From positions 18,168,501 through 18,232,500 of the forward strand of contig OZ018417.1 of the NCBI GenBank assembly GCA_963969595.1: 64,000 nucleotides of DNA. Reading direction: 5' to 3'. Positions 37,596-49,303 of the stretch are shown piece after piece. Source of the stretch: Neckera pumila. Lineage: Eukaryota; Streptophyta; Bryopsida; Hypnales; Neckeraceae. Every line of letters begins with the position of its first letter. Positions within the stretch are counted from its first letter, which is position 1. The notes below the pieces were generated by a model. It made no database searches, was not told the origin of the DNA, and saw nothing but the letters and a program-made list of their open reading frames with translations. The position numbers and the translations under genes were made by a program.

Positions 37596-39933
37596 TTAGG
37601 CCTCAAAGAAACTGAGAGCCTCATCAATATACTGGGAAGGTATTCTAACAAGTAAGCTCTTTGTGATCCCTCCCATTTCACAGCCTGAGTCCCTCATCTC
37701 ACGAAGATAATCCACAGCTGCACCAAATCGGCCAGCCCGAATGAGGCAATTAATCAGCAAGTTGTACGTCACATGATTAGGAGGGCAGCCTTGCGCTTTC
37801 ATTTCGTTGAACATGGAGAGAGCAGTATCTGTTTTCCCTGCTTTCCCAAACCCTTCAATTAAGGAGGAATAAGAGACAACATTCGGAGCAACTCCTTTGA
37901 CTTTCATCTCATCGAATAGCCTTGTTGCCGCGATTAGATTGCTCCATTTCCCGTAACTGCTAATCAAAGTATTGTAAGTTATGATATTCGGAGGGCACCC
38001 GTTCTCTTCCATCTCCAACAGCAGAGCACCAGCTGCATCCAGCTTGCCAACTCGGCCCAGACCATTGACCAGGATATTGTAAGTGACGGTATCTGCGCTC
38101 AAACCCTTGACTTTCATATCCTGAAAGAGCTCAAATGCAGCTTCTATCCGGCCTGCTTTGCTCAGGCAATCAAGAACATTATTAATGGTCACAATATCGT
38201 ATTTCACGTCATTCTCTACCATCTCCAAGTACAACTTCCAGACATCCTCCACTCGGCCGGCCCATCCCAGACGCTCGATCAAAATGGCATACGTGAGCTC
38301 ATTAGACACCAATCCCCTGGCTCTCATTTGCTCAAAAAGCTCCACGAGTCCTTTGATATCACCCTTCCGCCCCAAACTGCTTAGAAGACTGTTGTAAGTG
38401 ACCTCGTTTGTAAAACTATGGGATTTCCTGGCATAATCAAACGCTTTCTCCAGCTCCCCAGTTTTACCAAGAGCATCTATTAAGATGTTGTACGTCACTG
38501 CATCAGGTTGTTGTCCCCTTTGCAGCATTAGCTCAAAAACTTCGCAAGCTTCGTCAACTCTTCCAGCACTTCCCAGAGCATGCATTACACTGTGGTAAGT
38601 GAACAAGTTTGGTTGACATCTCTGCGCAGTCATGCTCTCAAACAGTTTCATAACGGCATCCAACCTTCCTATGTTGCCCAGGCTGCGAATGAGGATGCTG
38701 TAAGTGTACACATCAGGAGAAACCTTCAGTTTGAACATATCACCGAATATCTTACAAGCCTCATCAACCTGCCACAACATAATTCGAAGTAAGTAAAGAG
38801 GAAAACACAGTCAGTAAAGTCTTTACAAAACATTTTAGCAATTAATGACAAGGAGCAGAAATGCTTACTGCAAGCAAAGCCTTTTAAACATAGGCACCTA
38901 AGAGAGCATACTAGTATCTAAATATTGATTATGACACATGAAGATATTAGGCGCACACAAGTCCAAAAATATCACCAACCTGATCAGCCTTTGCCAGGCT
39001 ATCAATGGCGATGTTGAAAGTGGTATGATCTGGCACAAACCTCGCCTGCAACATTTGTCGGTACATGGCGAGTCCATTTTGAACATCGCCCAACTTCATA
39101 AAAACTTGAATCATTGAACTATAAGTAAATGCTGTCGGCCTACCCCCTCCTTTCATGAACGCAGCAAGAGTATCCAGGGCTTTGTCCATCATGTTTGCAT
39201 CGCCATAGATGTGTATGAGGGTATTGAACAACTGCGTGTCCAACACCGTGCGATTCTCCTGCATTGACTGAAGTAGTTGGTGAACTTCATCATACCTTCT
39301 GGCAGCACCAAGAAGGGTCAACATTTTCGCAAGAGTGCGCGAATTGTGCTTGTAATATGGCTGTTTTCTCACATGTTCGAAAAAACCCACAGCTTTATCC
39401 ACATCTTGCTGGCAACGCAGCACTTCGTTCACCAAGCCCGGAGTGAAGTATATGCCGAGCTCTTCCAAAGCCTCCTCCGTTCCGTGACCCCATTCGGTAT
39501 CCCGGAGCACCTGACAAACTTTGCCGATCAGTAACTTTGGAGTGGAGAATCGCGGTGATTGTTGGAGCTGCTGCTGGCGTACTGGTTGCGTGGATTGGAC
39601 TGGCGGAGCATGGATGGACGGCGTTTTCTCACCTGCTAATGCCGCACCTTGGTCACCTGAATCTCTGTCATTCTCCAAAAAGACAACACTGCTTGCCAGT
39701 CTAACACCCGGAATGCTAGAGACGGAGCTTCCATTGCCGTTGCCAGATCTAACCTTCAAACGGTCGTCGAAGACCACAATCCCTTCGCTGCCTCCTCCTG
39801 ATATAAGATTAGAAGCACTTGGTTGCGATCGCTTCCCCGAACTTCCGCCAAGCGAACCTGACTTAACCCTTTTCGATAGCACTAAAAATGGCTGCGACTT
39901 CAGAATTTTCAGTGCAGCATCGCGCCTCGCCAT
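37596..39933 (-). CDS. P-class pentatricopeptide repeat (PPR) protein
   Basis: Exons 39933-38980 (318 codons) and 38768-37596 join in phase 0 to give 708 residues. About fourteen 35-residue PPR motifs follow one another from roughly residue 195 to near the end, with the typical VTYNxLI and GxxPN/D periodicity; the intron falls inside the fourth. There is no E/DYW extension, so it is P-class. The N-terminus (MARRDAALKILKSQPFLVLS) is basic and hydroxylated with no acidic cluster, consistent with an organellar, probably mitochondrial, presequence. Family knowledge: P-class PPR proteins bind organellar RNA in a sequence-specific way to affect processing, stability or splicing. The RNA target is not predictable by eye here. 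ATG 39933 is chosen because the longer frame begins at TTG. Confidence 0.92.
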
Positions 39934-40493
39934 GGCACCCTCGCACAAGCCTCACATGCGTCCTGCATGTTTCTCTCCACGCAGTAAGAGACCTAAATCC
40001 TTTAAAACGAGACAATAAATAACCTATTCGCAAATCACGCAGAGCTGCAAGCGCTAAAATCAAGCTTCGAAACAAGATGCAATCGATTTGACCTTCCGAT
40101 GGTCACTACTCCATCTCATCAGATACCAGAGAATCCCTTAGTGAACATCTACCATGGCGCCCCTACAAAATGACGACCTCCATTGCAGAGTAGCTACAGA
40201 AAATTTGAATTCACAAGAGGTTCAAAAAGGGTAAATCTCACCAAAGCAATCCCAACGAATACCTCAATTTCTAAAAACGAACAAGCATGGAGCCAATTAA
40301 AAGGAAATCGTTGAGTTTCTCACTCTCACCTTGAAGCTCAATGACGTCGATTAGCCCAATGCAGCAGTAGCATCCTTCGAATGAAACGCAGATGCAGTCG
40401 CATTTGAATCAATCCCGCAACAACGGCAATGTGCAGATTCACAACTGGTGAATCTGCGAAACGTGAGTGCGATTCAACCCATTAGGTTGGATT

Positions 40494-40517
40494 CCCTAAA
40501 CCCTAAACCCTAAAACC
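40494..40517. promoter_or_regulatory. Telobox-like CCCTAAA motif upstream of PPR gene
   Basis: Three consecutive CCCTAAA units about 560 bp upstream of the PPR start codon. In plants AAACCCTAA teloboxes are common near the 5' ends of growth-related genes and are bound by telomere-repeat-binding factors. It could instead be a short interstitial telomeric relic. Confidence 0.5.
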
Positions 40518-40775
40518 TTCTAAACCTTCACAACTTTGAAACCTTCACAACTTTGAGGATTGAGGAGTTCAGGACGCCCGGATAATCGATGCATGATAAT
40601 CGTTGGATGAAAGGTGTTTTCATTCATGCGTTTGCTGTACCCAGAGCTTTTTTCTTTTTCTTTTTTCTTAAGCTGGATGACAAGCTTTTATTTGCTAAGC
40701 TTTCACAAGCAAATGTATCCATAATGACTTCTATCCTACTTCCTATTTTAGTAAACCTAAACCAATAACCTCTAA

Positions 40776-41052
40776 AGGACCAATTGTTCATTCAGTGAGT
40801 ATTTGGAAATTAGGATAGGGTCATAAAAGTCAATATTAATCATAAGTCGTTAGCCTCTACAGGACCAAGTGTCCGTTCAACAAACACTTGAAAATTTGGG
40901 TAGGTTCATAAAATTTAATTCTCACCATAGGATCAAGTGTCTGTTCAATGAACACTTAGGAATTTGGATAGGTTTATAAAATTCAATTTCCACCTTTTGT
41001 TAGGAGCAAGTGTCCATTCAATAAAGACTTGGTAATTTAGATAGGATCACTT
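40776..41052. repeat. ~70-bp tandem repeat, about four diverged units
   Basis: Units carry GGACCAAGTGTCCGTTCAAC, then ACACTTGGAAATTTGGATAG and TTCATAAAATTCAATT. Non-coding. Confidence 0.65.
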
Positions 41053-41579
41053 TGGGCCAATTTTCACCCAATGTTCTTTAATTTTTGACATATGGTAGGC
41101 TTTTTCACCTCCAATGCAACAAAATAAATTGGCAATCCAACTTAGCACTTGAATAAAGTACTCAAAACTAACCAACGAAGTACTTGAAGTAACTTTTTTT
41201 TCAAATATCCATATCATTAATTCATATAGAATATTCTTTTGTCTTTTCATTGATATTTGACATTATTTTTCTTGAAGCTTTTTAATGAAGATTAATTGGA
41301 TGAAGTGCATTTGTTCACAACATTCATCATCAGCCTAGTAGATGGTTGAGCACTTAGAAGTTAAATTGATGTGCACAGGTATAATAAAGCCAAAATTATA
41401 CTAAATATAGTTATTATTGAGCTTGCAAGCTAATGGACATTATATATTTTAAAATGTTTAAAAAATAATTATTTTTACATTTATATGAACTTATAAGTGA
41501 AGATTTGAATCAACTTCAAAATCAAAGCATTTCTAAGTATCATAGAGGTGCATTTTTGAATCATCTTCTCAAAGATGCA

Positions 41580-42022
41580 TTATTATGCATTAAGAATACT
41601 ACAGTATAATAGCCATGTTGTAATACTCCCAAATATTATTTTAAGGTCATATAAGTAATACTTTAAGAAGCCCCTTGATATGAATGAATTGAAGATAAAT
41701 GATTTTATATACTTCATTAGTTTCTCATAAAATGCAATATAAAAAAACAATGTGGTGTAGATGCATGAGATAGATTGATAGTTTCTTTAAATTTTAACTA
41801 CATCTGCATTGCTATCATCGATAACTTTAAGATCTAAATCTAAACTTCAAATTCTAAATCCCAACTAGGTAATTGAATACAAAAATGTTTTGAAAAAATT
41901 TAAATAGAATTTGTAAAATGATTTTGAATTATGACACTTTGAATAAAGCATTGTATATAATCTTTATGAATTAAAGATTTTAAAATCCCTATTGATAGAA
42001 ATCTTATAATACTATTATTATA
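41580..42022. repeat. ~440-bp direct repeat, copy 1 (copy 2 at 45666-46112)
   Basis: Both copies share CTTGATATGAATGAATTGAA, ATGATTTTATATACTTCA, GCATGAGATAGATTGATAG and AACTACATCTGCATTGCTAT in order. They are in the same orientation 3.6 kb apart. No retroelement coding is visible between them, so a deleted LTR element is possible but unproven. Confidence 0.65.
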
Positions 42023-42884
42023 ATTACAACATCATATATAATGATTCTGACAAACAAAAGAAATCAATTCTTTAAAATGTTGAGCCCTAACTTGCACAAA
42101 TTCATTTTTCACACTTTTTACTTTCATTTAGCGTTGTAAATTTTGATGTTATAACTAGATGATGATTATTCTAGGTATAAGAAATACTTGTTTTGAGTGA
42201 TGGAGCTAAAGATGTCAATCTTTAGGATTAAAGTTAATATACCTTCCAAAAGGCCACTAAATAATCATCATCTTGGACCAAAGATGTTCAACAATATGTA
42301 CTTTTTTGGCCTTTTACTTAGAATATCCCCTATTTTTGACCGTATTATTCAAATTATTTGAAATTGATGCCATGAAGTTGCTTTCATCCAAATTCATTCA
42401 TTCAATAGTAACTATAAAAGCTCATTTGATAAAGCAACTTTGTTCTTGAACAATGCATAGATTCTAATGCCCTCAATAAAAATTTTGAAGGCTCTTGAAG
42501 GTTTCATTTGGTGCTAATCATTGCTTTTGCCACATGCCTCAGTTTCATTTGGTTTCACAACTTTTAAAACTTCACCCCATTGCACCCATTGCTTAATTTA
42601 ATGCATTATATACTTGAATTTTGAAATGGGAGATAAATTGCTTCATTCACATACATCATTCTAAATGAAAAATTTTAAAAAGAAACTTTGATACCCCTCC
42701 TGTCATGTGAAGTAGGAGTACCTACTGCCACCAAACAAAAATATAGAAAAAGATAAACAAAAAAAAGAGATTCTCAGAATGCAAAAAAACCATAATAATT
42801 CAACTTCTTCTCTAATAAATTGAGTGACATAGGTACTTGACCGAAATGTAGGTGTAGTTTTTGAAAAGTCCTAATTTCACCTTA

Positions 42885-43792
42885 CTGACTCCTAAAGGAT
42901 CAAAGTCTCCTTGGGGAACATTTGGAATTTTGGGCAGGTTTGTGTGACTTCAAATTTTGACCTGATTTTTTGAATTTTTTTTGAAGATAGGGAATCACAT
43001 TAGTTTTCTAAAAATATAATTTTTATTTCAATCAGTACCTGAGAGCAATTGTTATGCCATCCTAAGTCTTAAAAGCAAATTAGAGCAAAACAAAAACCAC
43101 AAATAATTGAATTTTTAACTTTTTCCCAAAAGATTAGGTTTTGTCTACATTAAAGTTTTGATTTATTCTATTTGAACTACTAATGAGAAAGTTATGGACA
43201 ATTTCATTTTTAGAGCAACCTAAACACCTTTTAAAAAAACTTATAAAATTCATTTTTGAATGCAATTTTCCAAATTTTCCAATTTTTCTTTGATAGGATG
43301 AAGTTTGTTTGCAAGAAGAATCTCACTATTGGGATTATGATGTTTCAATTCCATCTTAGAGCTATTAACAGTTTAGTATTTTGTTCAATCTCGGACCTAC
43401 AGTTATTAATAATTTTTTAATGAATGATAATCATATTTTGATATTCTGAAAGATTTTTTCCCCTGCTCTTCACTCAAATGTTCAACAAAAAAACATTTAA
43501 ACTTATGGTCTGTAGTCCAAAAAAATTCCACACATGGCGGTTAAAGTCATATGAAATTGTAGGCTACTAGCATTCAAAAAAAATTATTTTTTCAACTTCA
43601 AATGTACTATCTTCCAATCCGTACGATCAAACTTCATGAAATTTTTACTACATGATTTGAGACTAGTAAAGTACAAGATTCTGTGGTTAGGTTCTAAAAA
43701 AAAAAAACTTGATTTTTTTGTATGATCATAATAGACATGGCAATTTTGAGTGGTTTTTGAGCTAAAGAATACCTTGGTTCTTTAGGGATTAA
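42885..43792 (+). mobile_element. TTAA-type non-autonomous element, subtype A, forward
   Basis: Left end degenerate (CTGACTCCTAAAGGATC), sub-terminal GTCTCCTTGGGGAAC, canonical interior, right end GGTTCTTTAGGGATTAA; 908 bp. It lies between the two 440-bp direct repeats. Confidence 0.75.
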
Positions 43793-44744
43793 CTTTGTAA
43801 GGACGCTGCGGACCGGAGTGGTCTGATAGATAACTTCATTGTTAACTGTAGAAAAAGAGATCTACATATTGGTCCAATAATCAAAGAACTTTGGTAACTA
43901 TCTTGATCATGGGGGCTATATCTTTACATGGTTAATCTCTCTTTGTAGACAAAGATAACAAACTATACTATTAATAGTCAAAGTGCTAAAAAAGGTGTTA
44001 GTATCAAAATTGATCCTAGACTCTCATAGGGGTCAATTTTGAAAAGAGATTAGAATTAGATGCAGTTACCTCTACTCACGATTTTTTAGGGGCAAATTTT
44101 TATTAAAGAGTGATGAAATTTTTATATAAGAAATATTTGGCATAATATTCTTGCTTTTCAATAAATGAAATCACTAATTTGCTACTCCATCTTAGGATTG
44201 TATAGCTCAATTTTGGATGAATAATTGAAATTTCGTCTGTAGATTGCAAGAAAATAGTGTCCGAATTGATACGTCTTAATTGACTAAACTGTCTGAAATG
44301 ACAAAAATTTGTTAAAAAAACGTCCAAATTGCCAAAAAATTGCCAAAAGAATATCCGAATTGACATTGCTCCCTTAAAATGTACATCATTCTGGATGAAT
44401 AAATGAAATTTCGTCTATAGATTGCAAGTTTCATCCATTTCCATGGATGTAGAAAGCTTCCTCCTTCCGGCTCTCTGCACTGCCTAAAATAAATAAATAA
44501 ATAAAACCCTGCCTCTGCATGATATTGAAGACTCGAAGGCAAAAAATAGCAAAATGGCGGCTCCATTCCCGCCATGATCCGAATTTCTTGAGCAATGTGC
44601 GCTGGAGACACCTTCATTCTGGCGGAAGCGTACTCACAGCACTCAATTGCCTTCTCTCACAAATCTTCCAAAACCGTAGTGGCCGCTTGAATTCATCGCG
44701 GTTGGCTGGTACTCATAGGAACAATTCAAATTGTGTTGAGGCAA
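43793..44744. other. Intergenic
   Basis: No supported gene. A 34-bp direct repeat (ATGAATAATTGAAATTTCGT type) occurs at 44217 and 44396. An AAAT microsatellite lies at about 44487-44504. Confidence 0.4.
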
Positions 44745-45615
44745 CCCTGGATCATTGAGTGATCGACGTAGAGAGAGTGGCGACCATTACAATTCTCAGT
44801 GTGAGCTCGCACAAGGTGGTCAAATTTCGGGGAAGGTCGCGGCTCGTACGCACCTCCGGAGGTGAGGCTGTTGTTTTGATTTCTCGGCCAAGAGTCTTTG
44901 TGTACTAGCTTCCTTCAATTTCCAAAGGCCGTCTCAAACTAGTTACCGATCGGAGATACAGTACGTTAATGCTTTGGTATCTCTTACTTTTTGAGGTTGT
45001 AATTGCCATTTCTTTGTGGAGCTGGAGAATCTGTTTGCTTACTTGAGCTCTGAGTGAGAACTAGCTAGGACTCAGTCATTTTATGGTTGAGGAAGTCGAT
45101 TTACGTCTTTGGTGCTCTGTCTTGAATTAATTAATTTCGTAGTGCGCAGTCTGAGAAAGCGGTGAAGGGACTCAGTGTGAAGCTCAGGAGACGACACTCA
45201 TGAGGAGCATGCTTGAGCTGCTTGGCAGTAGTCGGACACAAGCCGAAGTTCAGCAGCTTGAGTGTGGCGGCACATTCTCTTGGTTTTGCCGGCAAAAGTA
45301 TTTTCTCATGCGCGAATTGCGGTAGAAATGTCGGCATTGAATTCAGATCGAGGCATTTTTGGTGCACACATGAGTGAGTTCATATCCTCGCCTACTCAAT
45401 GTACTTTGTACACCTTTGTATAAGTAGGTATAAATTTTCGGTTAAATGCGTGCCATGAAATCCACATCTGACGCAGGAACAGAGTATCGACGAAGGCGTG
45501 AGTGTAATAGAAGATACAGTGAAGAGAGTCAAGAGGAGTTAATCGATAATTTCTCTTTCAATTTTACAAATCTCTTTTATCAGTTTTCATTTCTACTTAC
45601 CTTCTTTTCTTGTAG
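44745..45615 (+). repeat. Third, diverged copy of the duplicated intron sequence (copy C)
   Basis: It aligns collinearly with 47205-47790: TTGAGTGATCG, GTGTGAG, GCGCACAAGGTGG-type words, CTGCTTGGCAGT next to CGGACACA, TGAGTGAGTTCATATCCT, CAGGAACAGAGT and a pyrimidine-rich end. It ends in a sequence like a splice acceptor (TTTTCTTGTAG at 45605-45615) and is immediately followed by the 440-bp repeat. No exon 1 equivalent is seen. Confidence 0.65.
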
Positions 45616-45665
45616 GGTTACTGGCTTGTCCACAGTCTGTAGACAAAAGTTCATCTTCTCAACGA

Positions 45666-46112
45666 TGCAAAACTTTGCATTAAGAGTCTACTACAATACA
45701 GCCATGTTGTGATATTCCCAATTACTCTTTTTTAGTCATACAAGTAACACTTCAAAAAGTCACTTGATATGAATGAATTGAAGGCAAATGATTTTATATA
45801 CTTCAATAATTGCTCATAAAATTCAATTTAGAAAAATAATGTGGAGTGGATGCATGAGATAGATTGATAGTTTTTTCAAATTTTAACTACATCTGCATTG
45901 CTATCACCAATATTTTTTAAGATATAAATCTAAATCTTCCAATTCAAAATCCTAATTATGTAATTGAATACAAAGATGTTTAAAAAAATTTAAATATAAC
46001 TCGTGAAATGGTTTTGGATTGTGACACTCTGATTAAGGCACCATTGGTAATCTTTATTGATTGAGGATTTTAAAATCTCTATATGAAAATCTTACAATGC
46101 TACTATTGCAAT
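45666..46112. repeat. ~440-bp direct repeat, copy 2
   Basis: See the entry at 41580-42022. This copy abuts the start of the inverted-duplication arm at about 46118. Confidence 0.65.
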
Positions 46113-46117
46113 GACTT

Positions 46118-48022
46118 CGGTGACTTCTCAGGCGGTATTTCTCGAATTCGGAAATATAGTTGATTAGAGTTAAGTTAGCAGCAGCTTCGTTAGTTGCTTA
46201 AAGGTAGAGATTATCGCTTTGTTTCCTTTTTGAACGAGGTTCTGGTGTCACATTGGCGGGTTGAGTTTCGGTTTCAGTAATCGGCCCTCCCGTAACTTCG
46301 GTGACTTCTCATCAGGCGGCAGTTCCCGTGTTCTGAAACATAGTGTTTGATTAGACGTAAAGTTTGCAGCACATTCGTTAGTTGCTTGAAGGTGGAGATC
46401 AGTGCTTTTGTTGCTTTACGAACGAGGTTCTTGTGCATATTGACGGGATGTGTTTCAATTAGGGATTAGCCGCGACAAATGCTTGGGAGCGGGGTTCAAT
46501 GGGCGCGGATTCTGAGAAAGGAGATGATGCTGCTGGGAAGATTGTGAGAGCGCAATACGTGTGCACCCTTCTGCTCCGGTTCAGCATGTTGTGTACTGCT
46601 GCTTCGCCGTCTTCTCGATTGGTGTGATTGGCGTCAACAACCAGAAGCTGCAGAAGCAGCGCCCGCCATGGCCGACGTTGCTGAGTCCCCTCAGGTACGT
46701 ACTTCTTCTTGTGGTTTGAGTGCTTGCGCTTTGTGTTTGCAATGCTAGTGTTTGAGGAGATCGAGTGACGGCTTAGTGATTTCCGATGAAAGGAAAAGTG
46801 CCAGCTCGTAGGTGTTCTTTGGCGGCTCGGTGGTCTGTTTTGCTCACGATTATTGGAGAGATATACTGAAATGGAATGGATTTCGGATCTTTCTCTCGAT
46901 TAGGGTGCATCTAGCAGAGGGTGGAAATTTAGCGTGATAGATGAGGATCTGACGACGGATCGCTGGCCAGTGTTTCGCTTGAGTCGAACTCGATGAGCAC
47001 GGCGAGACGTGAATAGTAATGGAAGGGCAATCGGAGCATTCGATTTTTCTTGTTGCGGTTGCCATCAATTTATCGCTATCCATTCGTTGGCGCGTGATCG
47101 TGGATGAAGCAGCAGGCTTTCGTTCGCAGAGACCTCCATTGACTTGAGGCAGCGTTGACAGAGAAGCCGAGGAAGGAGTAGATTGAATGTCGATGCAACT
47201 CTACGTTGGGTATAATGTCGTTGAGTGATCGTGGTGACAATGCTCGGTGTGAGATCCGACGATGAGCGCGCACAAGTGGGTCGACTTGAGGTGGAGGTCG
47301 CAGCTCCGTACTTGAGGAGCTGAGTGTTGTCTTATCGGCAAAAAGTCATAAGAAGCGTGCCCAAGCTGCCTGGCAGTGATCGGACACAGACGGAGAATCT
47401 GATGTTCGTCAGCCAGGGTGTAGCTAGTCGTTTTCTGGGCTTGTCTGTCCACTTGATTTACTCTTTATCGAATTGGGGCAGAAAATGTTTCCTTTGGATG
47501 CAGATGGAGGTATTTTGGTTCGCATCTCAGTGAGTTCACATCCTTGTGAATAGATGAGTCCGCAGTACACACGCTTTATCACCGAATAGAATGAGGTTCA
47601 GTAAACCTTGGTTGAAAGCGTGCTAATCAAGTCCCGGACTCATACAGGAACCGAGTGTTGGCGAAGGAGTAAGTGTAGGAGAAGCTGCAGTGAGTAGAGT
47701 TATGATGAATTACTTGGTAATGTGTCAATCCAATTTACGAATTTCTCCTATCCGTTTTTATTTCTTCTTTCCTTCCCTTTTTGTTACTTTGAAGTCAAAG
47801 TTGAAATAATCCCTGCGAACTGGAAAGGCTCATTCTAGGGAATGATGCTTTCCGAATTTGATCTGGTGTAACTCGAACGGCGATATACAATCTGTGGCCA
47901 GAAATGTAAAATCTAGTCCTCCCACTCGGAAGTAGCGTACATTCTTGCAACCAACATCCACTCTCATCGTGTCTCATTTTCCGTAGTATGCCAGTCTTTT
48001 ACAAATTGAATATCCAAGTCTG
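46118..48022 (+). repeat. Inverted duplication arm A (promoter, exon 1 and intron 1 copy)
   Basis: It aligns with the reverse complement of 60062-62025. It has two ~180-bp tandem promoter units (TTCGGTGACTTCTC type, at 46118 and 46297), exon 1 and most of the first intron. The homology stops abruptly at 48022/60062, a few bases before the acceptor of the coiled-coil exon. The promoter units occur in opposite order in the two arms, suggesting each arm kept a different part of a longer array. Confidence 0.85.
46499..46627 (+). pseudogene. Frameshifted duplicate of the membrane-anchor exon, now an upstream ORF
   Basis: It begins MGADSEKGDDAAGKIVRAQY, close to the anchor exon of the 61.5 kb gene. 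One base is missing at AGCATGTTGTG (AGCATAGTTTTG in the other copy), so the frame stops at TGA 46625 after 42 codons. In the predicted coiled-coil transcript it would precede the main start codon by 40 nt. Confidence 0.7.
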
Positions 48023-49303
48023 CTTTTCTCGCAGCGTGACGGAGAAATCCTCAGGTGTACGGGCTCAATGGTGATTGAAATGCTGAGGGAGGCGCTTAAA
48101 GCTGCTGAGGAATGGAAGGTGAATTTCTGCGACCTCATGAGGACAACGGAGGAGAACAATCGAGAAGTTAAAAAATTAAGAGAAGAAATTGCTCAACATG
48201 TCTACGTGAATGGACAGCTATTCGACACAATTGCAGCTCAAAAAAAGAGAGAGGCATCGTTTCTCCGAGACCGCGAGAAGCTCCTCCATGAAATTCATGT
48301 TCGGAAGAAGACGAAGACTCTGTTTATTCAAGAGCGCAAGGAGTTGCTCAAAAAAGTATCTGGACTAAAGGAGAGTGAGAGACTTGCTCACATCTACAAG
48401 GAAAAAAATCTGAACACAACGAATTGTCGACAAAGGACGAAGGCTGTGCTTATGCAAGCCCGGAAGGAGTTAGTCAACACTATTGAAGCTCGAAACAACA
48501 CTGTGACAGTACTTCTCCAAGAACGTGGAGAAATGATTGACTTTTTTTCCAAGAAAATTCGTGCACAAAAGAAGAGAGAGTCTCAGCTTCTTCAAGAGCG
48601 CAAGAAAGGCGAGGTATTTGCAAACCCGATGAAAAGCTCCTGTCGAGAAGGTCTCATCGACAAAATTCTAGGGCGCAAGGAGCGTCCTTCTGGGGCAGAA
48701 GCCGCTCTTAGGGACATCCCGGATGAGGTCAGATTTCTTGTTGCACTATGACTGATTGACTGTTTGGGTTGTTCTTCATCAAGGTCTTGTTGGTTTCCTA
48801 TATCTGACTTCTTTTGTATGGTGGATGCATGAAGAGCCAAACCATGGAGCGACAACTGCAGATGGAATACAACCTTCTGGCAACTGTGGAGCTCAAAGAC
48901 AGGTGATTATTTGAAACTAGAATTTACAACTTGTCGACCATCATTTCCTCTCATATCTCATATCTATAGAAGTAGATTATAGTAATTCCGCTCAAAACCT
49001 GTGATATAAGGTGTATTTTCTTGTCTTGTTCTTGTTCAATCCAGTAAGAAGAAGAAAGCGTGGAGAAAGCGATATATCCCTCGAAGAGTAGAGACCAGCC
49101 CCTCATCATCGCCTCAAGAGACGGAGGTCTCTCGTAAGCGTAAGCATTATGGGACCAGTCCACCACCATCCAGTGAGGAGATGAAAGTGCCACGCTCACG
49201 TAGAAAGCCTCAAAGATATGGGACCTGCCCTCCACCACCCAGACAGCGGATGAAAAGGCCGCGCGAACGTAAACGGCCTCAAAGATATAGGACCAGTCCT
49301 TAG
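46668..49303 (+). CDS. Predicted coiled-coil protein with basic repeat tail; chimeric 5' end
   Basis: Predicted exons: 46668-46694, 48035-48727, 48835-48902 and 49045-49303; phases close to 348 residues. The start ATG sits in a strong context (CCGCCATGG). Residues 1-9 are MADVAESPQ; 10-240 are charged and helical with recurring Q(E/A)RKEL units, a likely coiled coil; the tail from about 265 is rich in Arg, Lys and Pro with three spaced Y-G/R-T-S/C-P endings, which could bind nucleic acid. I recognise no family. The promoter, exon 1 and intron 1 duplicate those of the 58.1-61.6 kb gene, but exon 1 is read in another frame. A shorter alternative starts at ATG 48068 without exon 1. Exons 2-4 are well supported by phase; the exon 1 link is inference. 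Confidence 0.65.

Noticed and set aside
47201..47533. Frames in intron 1 copies of both arms (for example 47324-47533 and 60629-60995)
   Set aside because: The frames differ between the two duplicated copies and have no domain, so they are intronic chance frames.
48068..48751. Stand-alone 227-codon coiled-coil frame taken as the whole gene
   Set aside because: The frame's last residues run past a GT donor, and two further exons continue in phase. The frame is also open upstream to an acceptor at 48034, so this is the middle of a longer gene.
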